DNA of 64,000 nt, from NCBI RefSeq assembly GCF_007003975.1, contig NZ_VFTC01000015.1:1-64000 (forward strand), given 5' to 3'. The position numbers and the translations under genes were made by a program. The notes beneath the pieces were generated by a model, which saw only the letters and a list, made by a program, of their open reading frames with translations, was not told the origin of the DNA and made no database searches. Below are positions 55,607 through 64,000 of the stretch, piece after piece. The DNA is from Mesorhizobium sp. WSM4306 (lineage in GTDB: Bacteria > Pseudomonadota > Alphaproteobacteria > Rhizobiales > Rhizobiaceae). Each line of letters opens with the position of its first letter. Position 1 is the first letter of the stretch.

Positions 55607-56351
55607 TGCGGGCTCGAACCGCAGGCCCGAGACCGGTGCCTTCTTCCAGCGCGACCGCAACTGGCATCCGCCGGCGCTGACGCCGGACTACAAGACATCG
55701 GTGCTGCGCTCGCCGCAGAAGGCGCTGCTGGCCTTCGACAACACGGCGTCGGAAATCACCGGCCCGGTGTTCGGCCACGCCATTCTGGGCGAACTCGATG
55801 CCGACCTCATCCACAATTTCGCCAAGCCCGGCGAGAGCGCTATCGGCGAGCGCATCATCGTCTATGGGCGGGTGCTCGACGAGCGCGGCGTTGGCGTCTC
55901 GGGCGCGCTGCTCGAATTCTGGCAGGCCAATGCCGGTGGCCGCTACCGCCACAAGAAGGACGGGTATCTGGCGCCGCTCGATCCGAATTTCGGCGGCTGC
56001 GGCCGCACCATCACCGACGATGAGGGCGGCTATGCCTTTCGCACCGTCAAGCCCGGTCCCTATCCCTGGCCGAATGGCCCCAATGACTGGCGTCCCTCGC
56101 ACATCCATTTCTCGGTGTTCGGCCACGGCTTTGCGCAACGTCTGATCACGCAGATGTATTTCGAGGGCGACCCGCTGATCTGGCGCTGCCCGATCGTGCG
56201 TGGCATCCGCGACAGGGCGGCCGTCGAGACGCTGATCGCCGCACTCGATATGCAGGCGACGATCCCCTTCGACGCGCGCGCCTACAAGTTCGACATCGTG
56301 CTGCGCGGACGCCGCGCCTCGATGTTCGAAAATCGGCCGGAGGGCAATTGA
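55590..56351 (+). CDS. pcaH: Protocatechuate 3,4-dioxygenase beta subunit
   Basis: A 253-residue intradiol dioxygenase subunit holding the catalytic Fe(III). The N-terminal tail [20 protein letters not shown] is typical of beta subunits. Iron ligands are the Tyr of GGRYRHK, the Tyr of PGPYPW, and the two His of RPSHIHFSV. It cleaves protocatechuate to 3-carboxy-cis,cis-muconate with PcaG. Start could be 55590 or 55596; the latter has AGGA at better spacing. It overlaps pcaC. Confidence 0.93.
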   Translation: MAMPADAGSNRRPETGAFFQRDRNWHPPALTPDYKTSVLRSPQKALLAFDNTASEITGPVFGHAILGELDADLIHNFAKPGESAIGERIIVYGRVLDERGVGVSGALLEFWQANAGGRYRHKKDGYLAPLDPNFGGCGRTITDDEGGYAFRTVKPGPYPWPNGPNDWRPSHIHFSVFGHGFAQRLITQMYFEGDPLIWRCPIVRGIRDRAAVETLIAALDMQATIPFDARAYKFDIVLRGRRASMFENRPEGN

Positions 56352-56965
56352 TGGCACAGTCGCTCAGCCGGCTGAAGGAGAGCCCGTCGCAGACGGCGGG
56401 GCCTTACGTGCATATCGGGCTGACGCCGAATTTCGGCGGCATCGGTGGCGTGTATGCCAGCGACCTCGGCGCGACCATGCTCAACGACAAGACCAAGGGC
56501 GAGCGCATTGGTTTGCGTATCCGCGTGCTCGACGGCACCGGCACGCCGCTCCGGGATTCCCTGATCGAAATCTGGCAGGCGGATGCGAAGGGGTTCTACA
56601 ATTCGCCAGCCGAATTACGCGGCGATGCCGATCCGGATTTTCAGGGGTGGGGCCGTCAGCCGACCGACATGGAAACCGGCCTGTGCAGCTTCGAGACGAT
56701 CAAGCCGGGCCGCGTGCCGTTTGGCGACGGGCGGCTTATGGCGCCGCATATCAGCCTGTGGATAGTGGCGCGGGGCATCAACATCGGCCTCCACACACGG
56801 CTCTATTTCTCCGACGAGCAGAAGGCCAATGCCGCAGACCCGATCCTCGCCCGCATCGAGCACAAGGTGCGCGTGCCGACGCTGATCGCCGAGCGGCAAG
56901 GTGATATCTATATTTTCGATGTCCATCTCCAGGGGGAGAAGGAAACGGTCTTCTTCGACAGCTAG
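56351..56965 (+). CDS. pcaG: Protocatechuate 3,4-dioxygenase alpha subunit
   Basis: A 204-residue alpha subunit of the intradiol dioxygenase. The SPSQTAGPYVHIGLTPNF motif opens the fold and IEIWQADAKGFYNSP is conserved. Where PcaH has the H-x-H iron-ligand motif, PcaG reads APHISLWIVARGINIGLHTR, lacking the second His, as expected for the non-catalytic partner. ATG at 56351 shares bases with the pcaH stop (TGATG). A TTG three bases upstream is also possible. Confidence 0.92.
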   Translation: MAQSLSRLKESPSQTAGPYVHIGLTPNFGGIGGVYASDLGATMLNDKTKGERIGLRIRVLDGTGTPLRDSLIEIWQADAKGFYNSPAELRGDADPDFQGWGRQPTDMETGLCSFETIKPGRVPFGDGRLMAPHISLWIVARGINIGLHTRLYFSDEQKANAADPILARIEHKVRVPTLIAERQGDIYIFDVHLQGEKETVFFDS

Positions 56966-56977
56966 GAGACCCTTCGC

Positions 56978-59202
<2,225 letters not shown>

Positions 59203-59215
59203 GGGCGGTGCGATC

Positions 59216-60421
59216 TCAAACCCGCTCGAGCGCCACAGCGATGCCTTGGCCCACACCGATGCACATGGTGGCCAGCGCATAACGGCCGCCGCGTTCGCGC
59301 AGCTCCAGCGCCGCGGTGCCGGTGATGCGCGCGCCCGACATGCCGAGCGGATGGCCAAGCGCGATGGCGCCGCCATTGGGGTTGACGTAATCCGCGTCCT
59401 CGCCGATGCCGAGTTGGCGCAGCACGGCGATACCTTGCGAGGCGAAGGCTTCGTTGAGTTCGATGACATCGAATTGTTGTGGCGTCAGGCCGAGCCGGGC
59501 ACAGAGCTTTTTCGTCGCCGGCGCCGGGCCGATGCCCATGATGCGCGGCGCCACGCCGGCCGCGGCACCACCGAGGATGCGGGCAATCGGCGTCAGGCCG
59601 TATTTTTTCATAGCCGCTTCCGAGGCGACGATCAGCGCCGCGGCGCCATCGTTGACGCCCGACGCATTGCCGGCGGTGACCGTGCCGCCCTGCCGGAACG
59701 GCGTCGGCAGCTTGGCCAAAGTCTCGACCGTGGTGCCCGCGCGGGGATGCTCGTCCTTGGAGACGATGACCACATCGCCCTTTTTCTGCGGGATCGTCAC
59801 CAGAGTGATCTCCTTCGCCAGCCGGCCATTGGCCTGCGCAGCGACGGCCTTGTCCTGGCTGCGCACGGCGAACGCATCTTGGTCGGCGCGCGACACCGAA
59901 AAATCCTCGGCGACGTTCTCGCCCGTTTCGGGCATGGAATCGACGCCGTATTGCTTCTTCATCAGCGGGTTGATGAAACGCCAGCCGATGGTGGTGTCGT
60001 AAATCTCGGCGTGGCGCGAAAAGGCGGTCTCGGCCTTGGGCATGACGAAGGGCGCGCGGCTCATCGATTCGACGCCGCCGGCAATCATCAGCTCAGCCTC
60101 GCCGGCCTTGATGGCGCGAGCGGCGATGGTGACGGCATCCATGCCGGAACCGCACAGGCGATTGACGGTCGAGCCGGGAACCTCCTTCGGCAGTCCGGCC
60201 AGCAGCAACGACATGCGCGCCACATTGCGATTGTCCTCGCCGGCCTGGTTGGCGCAGCCGTAGACGACGTCGTCGACCGCCTGCCAGTCGATGCCGGCAT
60301 TGCGCTCGATCAGCGCCTTCAGCGGGATGGCGCCGAGGTCGTCCGCGCGCACTGAGGAAAGCGAGCCGCCGAAGCGGCCGATCGGGGTGCGGATGTAGTC
60401 GCAGATGAAGGCCTCGGCCAT
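59216..60421 (-). CDS. pcaF: 3-oxoadipyl-CoA thiolase
   Basis: A 401-residue thiolase. Active-site Cys in NRLCGSGMDAV, the conserved NGGAIALGHPLGMSGAR with His, and the second Cys in TMCIGVGQGIA. The N-terminal FICDYIRTPIGRFGGSLS is typical of PcaF. It splits 3-oxoadipyl-CoA into succinyl-CoA and acetyl-CoA. The ATG at 60421 is 1 bp after the pcaJ stop region; PcaF-J-I form one minus-strand operon, divergent from PcaR. Confidence 0.93.
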   Translation of the reverse strand: MAEAFICDYIRTPIGRFGGSLSSVRADDLGAIPLKALIERNAGIDWQAVDDVVYGCANQAGEDNRNVARMSLLLAGLPKEVPGSTVNRLCGSGMDAVTIAARAIKAGEAELMIAGGVESMSRAPFVMPKAETAFSRHAEIYDTTIGWRFINPLMKKQYGVDSMPETGENVAEDFSVSRADQDAFAVRSQDKAVAAQANGRLAKEITLVTIPQKKGDVVIVSKDEHPRAGTTVETLAKLPTPFRQGGTVTAGNASGVNDGAAALIVASEAAMKKYGLTPIARILGGAAAGVAPRIMGIGPAPATKKLCARLGLTPQQFDVIELNEAFASQGIAVLRQLGIGEDADYVNPNGGAIALGHPLGMSGARITGTAALELRERGGRYALATMCIGVGQGIAVALERV

Positions 60422-60422
60422 G

Positions 60423-61211
60423 TCATGCAGCCTTTTCTTTTCCGCTTCCTTCATGCGCCGCCTTGGTGCGGGCTTGCAGGTCGCGCAATGTCGTCAGTTC
60501 CAGCGTGGTTGGCGCCGGCGTCTCTTCCAGTGCATCCGCGAATTTCACCACCCAGCCGCAGGTGTCCTGCACCTGCTGCCGCGTCACGCCGGGATGCAGC
60601 GACACCACGGTGAATTCCTTGCTCACCGGGTCCGGCTTCCAGATGGCGAGGTCGGTGATCAGCAGCGTTGGCCCTGCGGTGTCGATGCCGAGGCGCTGGC
60701 GGTGGTCGCCGCCGTCGCCATGGCCGAAGGAGGTGAAGAAGTCGATCTTCTCGACCATGCCGCGCTTGGTCTGCGCCATGGTGATGTAGATCTCCTTCGA
60801 CGAGGTAGCGATCTCCGGCGCGCCGCCGCCGCCGGGCAGCCGGGTCTTGGGATGCGCATAGTCGCCGATGACGGTGGTGTTGATGTTGCCGAATTTGTCG
60901 AGCTGGGCAGCACCGAGGAAGCCGATGGAGATGCGGCCGCCCTGCAGCCAGTAGCGGAACATTTCGGGCACCGAGACGGTGGTGACGGCGGTGTCGCAGA
61001 GTTCACCGTCGCCGATCGACAGCGGCAAAACATCGGGCGCGGTGCCGATGGTGCCGCTTTCATAAATCAGCGTGATGTCGGGCGCATGCGTCAGCCGCGC
61101 GACGTTGCAGGCGGCCGACGGCGCGCCGATGCCGACGAAGCAGACATCGTCGTTCTTCAAGGCGCGGCTGGCGGCGATGGTCATCATCTCATTGGGGGTG
61201 AAACCGCTCAT
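60423..61211 (-). CDS. pcaJ: 3-oxoadipate CoA-transferase beta subunit
   Basis: A 262-residue CoA-transferase family I subunit. The catalytic glutamate lies in LIYESGTIG near residue 51, followed by SIGDGELCDTA and LGAAQLDKFGNINTTVIG. At 262 residues it is about 50 longer than the classic 213-residue PcaJ and closer to the CatJ/glutaconate-type subunits. It transfers CoA from succinyl-CoA to 3-oxoadipate with PcaI. It overlaps pcaI by 4 bp. Confidence 0.87.
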   Translation of the reverse strand: MSGFTPNEMMTIAASRALKNDDVCFVGIGAPSAACNVARLTHAPDITLIYESGTIGTAPDVLPLSIGDGELCDTAVTTVSVPEMFRYWLQGGRISIGFLGAAQLDKFGNINTTVIGDYAHPKTRLPGGGGAPEIATSSKEIYITMAQTKRGMVEKIDFFTSFGHGDGGDHRQRLGIDTAGPTLLITDLAIWKPDPVSKEFTVVSLHPGVTRQQVQDTCGWVVKFADALEETPAPTTLELTTLRDLQARTKAAHEGSGKEKAA

Positions 61212-62065
61212 GCCGCACTCCTCAGATGTTCGACTCGGGCCGCGAAATCATCGGCCGTGCGTTCGATGACATTGGCCTGCATCCAGGCCTGGAATTTGTC
61301 TCGGTCGGCGGCGATCTCGTCCCATTCGAGATAGGCGGCATTGTCGCGGGCATAATAGCCGTGCGTGTAGGAGGGGTGCGAGCCGCCGGGCACGACGGAG
61401 ATCGCAGCGATGGTCCAGCGCGGCAGCACGGTGAGGTTGGGGTGCAGGTCGTCGAAATCGTCGACCACTTCCTCGACCGTCACCACGGCGCGTTTTGCTG
61501 CAAGCACCGCTTCCTTCTGGATGCCGACAATGCCTTCGACCAGCACATTGCCCTTTTTGTCGGCCTTCTGGGCGTGGATGAAGGTGACGTCCGGGCGGAT
61601 CGAAGGAACGGCGGCCAGCACCTCGCCGGTGAACGGGCAGGTGACCGACTTGATGTTCGGATTGACCCCGACAAGCCCGGCGCCGCGATAGCCGCGGAAC
61701 ACTGCGCAGGGCAGGCCGGCCGCACCCGCCTCATAGGCATTGGCCATGCCGGCGTGGCTATGCTCCTCGATCTCGATCGACCGGGGAAAGCCGTTCTCGA
61801 TGGAATCGCGGGCGCGCCGCAGCAGGCCGACGCCGGGATTGCCGACATAGGAGAAGACGATCTTCTTCGCCATGCCCATGCCGATCATCTGGTCGTAGAT
61901 CAGGTCAGGGGTCATGCGGATAAGGGTGAGGTCGCGAAAGCCCTGGCGGATCGCCTCATGCGCCGCCGCCGTCGGGATCAGATGGGTGAAGCCCTCGAAG
62001 GCGACCGCATCGCCATCGTGCAGGTTCTCGGCCACGGCCTGTTTGAGCGGCAGGAATTTGACCAT
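61208..62065 (-). CDS. pcaI: 3-oxoadipate CoA-transferase alpha subunit
   Basis: A 285-residue CoA-transferase family I subunit with the glycine-rich VAFEGFTHLIPTAAAHEAIR, TPDLIYDQMIGMGMAKKIVF, and PSIRPDVTFIHAQKADKKGN. Length is close to CatI-type subunits (about 280) and above the 230 of classic PcaI. The ATG at 62065 has GGAG nine bases upstream; an in-frame extension to 62143 would overlap the operator region and is rejected. First gene of pcaIJF. Confidence 0.87.
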   Translation of the reverse strand: MVKFLPLKQAVAENLHDGDAVAFEGFTHLIPTAAAHEAIRQGFRDLTLIRMTPDLIYDQMIGMGMAKKIVFSYVGNPGVGLLRRARDSIENGFPRSIEIEEHSHAGMANAYEAGAAGLPCAVFRGYRGAGLVGVNPNIKSVTCPFTGEVLAAVPSIRPDVTFIHAQKADKKGNVLVEGIVGIQKEAVLAAKRAVVTVEEVVDDFDDLHPNLTVLPRWTIAAISVVPGGSHPSYTHGYYARDNAAYLEWDEIAADRDKFQAWMQANVIERTADDFAARVEHLRSAA

Positions 62066-62090
62066 CGCAGGAACTCCGGAATGAGAAAAG

Positions 62091-62105
62091 TTCGTATTGC
62101 GAACA
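62091..62105. promoter_or_regulatory. Candidate PcaR (IclR-type) operator
   Basis: GTTCG-TATTG-CGAAC is a perfect 5-bp inverted repeat with a 5-base centre, between divergent pcaI and the IclR-type gene, 26 bp upstream of pcaI and 77 bp upstream of the regulator. PcaR, PcaU and PobR proteins bind similar short palindromic or repeated elements. Confidence 0.5.
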
Positions 62106-62181
62106 ATTGTTTTGTATGAGATACTCTTACGCCAAGCCGCCATGTCGAGTCAATGGCGACAGATTGTTTCGCGGAGGCCGC

Positions 62182-62952
62182 ATGGACGACGAGGGAACGG
62201 CGCGCGACCATGTCGGTTCGCTGGAGCGCGGCCTTGCGGTCATGGAGATCCTTGCCCGGCATCCGGCCGGCATGACGCTGACTGAGATGGCGGAGGAAGC
62301 TGGGCTGACCCGCGCCGGTGCGCGTCGCTTCCTGCTGACGCTGACCGCGACGGGCTACGCGACGCAAGCCGGACGGCTGTTTTCGCTTTCGCCGCGTCTG
62401 TTGACCATTGTCCGGACCTGGCTCGGCGGCGCCTCGTTGTGGACCTTCGCGGCGCCGATCCTGCGAGAGGTGGCGGGGCAGTTCAATGAGGCCTGCAACG
62501 CGGCGGTGCTTTCGGGCGAGGAGGTCGTCTATGTCGCACGCATTCCCGGCCGGCGCATCCTCAGCGTGTCGCTCGATGTCGGCACCAGGCTGCCGGCGTA
62601 TTGCACCTCAATGGGGCGAGTTCTGCTTGCGGGGCTCGCGCCGGACGAACTGAAGTCCTTCCTTGCCGAAGCAAGGATCGAGCGGCGGACGCCGAAGACG
62701 ATCACCAGCCGCGCAGCACTTGGCAAGGCGATCGACGCCGCAAGGGCGGGTGGCTTTGCCATCGTCGATGAGGAACTGGAGCTCGGCCTGCGATCGATCG
62801 CCGTGCCGATTGCTGACCGATCCGGGCGGACGGTGGCGGCAATCAACATGTCGACCCAGTCGGCGCGGTTTTCGGTGGCAGAGATGGAGCGGGATATCCT
62901 GCCGGTGCTGCGCAATGCCAAGCAGCGCGTCGAGGAATTTTTCTTCGTCTGA
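62182..62952 (+). CDS. pcaR: IclR family regulator PcaR
   Basis: A 256-residue IclR-type regulator of the PcaR/PcaU/PobR group. HTH: GMTLTEMAEEAGLTRAGARR within residues 30-52, with the group motif SLERGLAVMEIL before it. The effector domain includes VYVARIPGRRILSVSLDVG and RLPAYCTSMGRVLLAGL, both diagnostic for this group. The ATG at 62182 follows GGAGG by five bases. It is divergent from pcaIJF, which it likely activates in response to 3-oxoadipate. Confidence 0.9.
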   Translation: MDDEGTARDHVGSLERGLAVMEILARHPAGMTLTEMAEEAGLTRAGARRFLLTLTATGYATQAGRLFSLSPRLLTIVRTWLGGASLWTFAAPILREVAGQFNEACNAAVLSGEEVVYVARIPGRRILSVSLDVGTRLPAYCTSMGRVLLAGLAPDELKSFLAEARIERRTPKTITSRAALGKAIDAARAGGFAIVDEELELGLRSIAVPIADRSGRTVAAINMSTQSARFSVAEMERDILPVLRNAKQRVEEFFFV

Positions 62953-63070
62953 CCGGAGTGCGACCTATCCGAAGCCTGGCGCTGCCTTGGTTCTGATGGG
63001 AATTGATGGAGCGGACCTTGGCTGATCCGCCGGCCATGGCGTTATATCCTGTCCTCTAGTGGAGGAATGG

Positions 63071-64000
63071 ATGGCAGGCCAGGGTTTCGAGCCGGATGTA
63101 AGGGTTCGCACCAGCGAATACCGGATCGGCTGCATCGGCGCCGGCATGATCATGGCCGAATGCCATCTCGCCGCCTATGCCCAAGCCGGTTTCCCAGTGG
63201 TGGCGATCGCCTCGCGGACCAAGGCCAGCGCCGAGAAAGTGGCGACGCGCTGGAGCATTGCGACCGTTCACGACATGCCCGAGCAACTAATCGAGGACGA
63301 GCGGGTCGAGATCGTCGACCTTGCCTTTCCACCCGACCAGCAGCCGGCGCTGATCCGCCATGCGCTGAAGCAGCCACACATCAAGGCGGTCCTGGCGCAG
63401 AAGCCGTTGGCGCTTTCGGTCGAGGAAGCGGTCAAGCTACGCGATGAAGCAGCAAAATCCGGCAAGATCCTCTCGGTCAACAGAACATGCGCTACGACCA
63501 GTCGATGCGCGTCTTGAAGCAGATCATCGACAGCGGCGCGCTGGGCGAGATCGTCTTTGCTCAGATCGACATGCACGCGATCCCGCACTGGCAGACTTTC
63601 CTCGCGGACTACGACCGGCTGACGCTTGCCAATATGAGCGTGCACCATCTCGATGTGCTGCGCTTCCTGTTCGGCGATCCCTCGGAGATCACCACGCTGA
63701 CGCGCAAGGATCCGCGCACGACATTCGACCATTCCGACGGGATTACCGTGTCAACACTGCGCTTTCCCTCCGGCGTGCTAGCCGTGTCACTGGAGGATGT
63801 CTGGTCCGGTCCGCGCCAGGAAGGCTACGAGGACGACCAGCACATCAACTGGCGCGTCGACGGCACCAAGGGTGTCGCCAAAGGAACGATCGGCTGGCCG
63901 AAGGGCGTTGCCTCGACCCTGACCTATGCCTCGACCGAGACGACCGGCGGCAAGTGGGTCAGCCCGAGCTGGGAGACGATGTGGTTCCCGCATGCTTTCA
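63071..64000 (+). pseudogene. Gfo/Idh/MocA family oxidoreductase, frameshifted and cut by window end
   Basis: The Rossmann start YRIGCIGAGMIMAECHLAAY and AQKPLALSVEEAVKLRDEA belong to the Gfo/Idh/MocA family of NAD(P)-dependent sugar or inositol dehydrogenases. The frame breaks near 63481: the coding sequence should continue VNQNMRYDQSM but reads VNRTCATTSR and stops at 63517. Inserting one C in the AACAG at 63479-63483 restores a frame that stays open to the window end (with MHAIPHWQTFLADYDR, MSVHHLDVLRFLFGDP). GGAGGA lies four bases before the ATG at 63071. This is either a true pseudogene or a single-base sequencing error. Confidence 0.8.

Noticed and set aside
63071..63517. Short complete 148-residue Rossmann protein
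   Set aside because: The family sequence continues in the next frame immediately after a single-base discontinuity, so the short product is a frameshift artefact or remnant.

Overview
The window is 64 kb of GC-rich, densely coding chromosome- or megaplasmid-like DNA from an alphaproteobacterium, most likely a Mesorhizobium or close relative. The evidence is rhizobial-style gene content (an agp-like alpha-galactoside locus, PcaQ-controlled protocatechuate genes, many ABC importers), short palindromic intergenic repeats of the kind common in Mesorhizobium, and many ATGA or TGATG gene overlaps. I see no rRNA, tRNA or CRISPR array. The only trace of a mobile element is a probable IS630-type transposase tail at the left edge.

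Layout. (1) 236-6189: a four-gene redox cassette (sugar-lactone/alditol-type oxidase, alanine-racemase-fold PLP enzyme, long aldehyde dehydrogenase, KstD-like flavoprotein). (2) 6347-20177: an exopolysaccharide locus with a GNAT protein, O-antigen-ligase/polymerase-like membrane protein, GH5 hydrolase, Wzz/Wzc-like chain-length protein with a degenerate kinase domain, Wzx-like flippase, GT4, a glucosamine-inositolphosphorylceramide-transferase-like protein, a CelD-like GNAT protein, and an FAD monooxygenase coupled to a WecG/TagA glycosyltransferase. (3) 20925-22504: a DyP peroxidase carrying a C-terminal encapsulin cargo tag, followed by an encapsulin shell gene that has lost its C-terminal third. 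(4) 22486-24228: a divergent GlxA-type regulator and DJ-1/PfpI protein. (5) 24351-30638: FadR-type regulator, Cys/Met-metabolism PLP lyase and a complete CUT1-type sugar ABC importer. (6) 30664-40741: AraC regulator, GH4 enzyme, Opp-type importer and a second GH4 enzyme (MelA-like), in the same order as the agp alpha-galactoside locus of Sinorhizobium meliloti. (7) 40775-45916: acetolactate-synthase-like enzyme, FMN reductase, 2-hydroxyacid dehydrogenase and LacI regulator. (8) 46012-62952: a large aromatic-acid region. (9) 63071-64000: a Gfo/Idh/MocA oxidoreductase broken by a one-base frameshift and cut by the window end.

In the aromatic region a Liv-type importer is followed by a coniferyl-alcohol-dehydrogenase-like SDR and a vanillin/salicylaldehyde-type aldehyde dehydrogenase. 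PcaQ, pcaDCHGB-pobA, pcaF-pcaJ-pcaI (transcribed in the order I, J, F) and an IclR-type PcaR complete it. Together these encode uptake of aromatic acids, oxidation of benzylic or cinnamyl alcohols and aldehydes, 4-hydroxybenzoate hydroxylation, and the protocatechuate branch of the beta-ketoadipate pathway down to succinyl-CoA and acetyl-CoA. Two near-identical promoter modules, each holding a PcaQ-type box, drive the transporter operon and the pcaD operon, so uptake and ring cleavage appear to be one regulon.

The items most worth a second look are the encapsulin/DyP pair with the truncated shell, the duplicated PcaQ promoter module, the kinase-dead polysaccharide co-polymerase, and strong hairpins placed between binding-protein and permease genes in two ABC operons.
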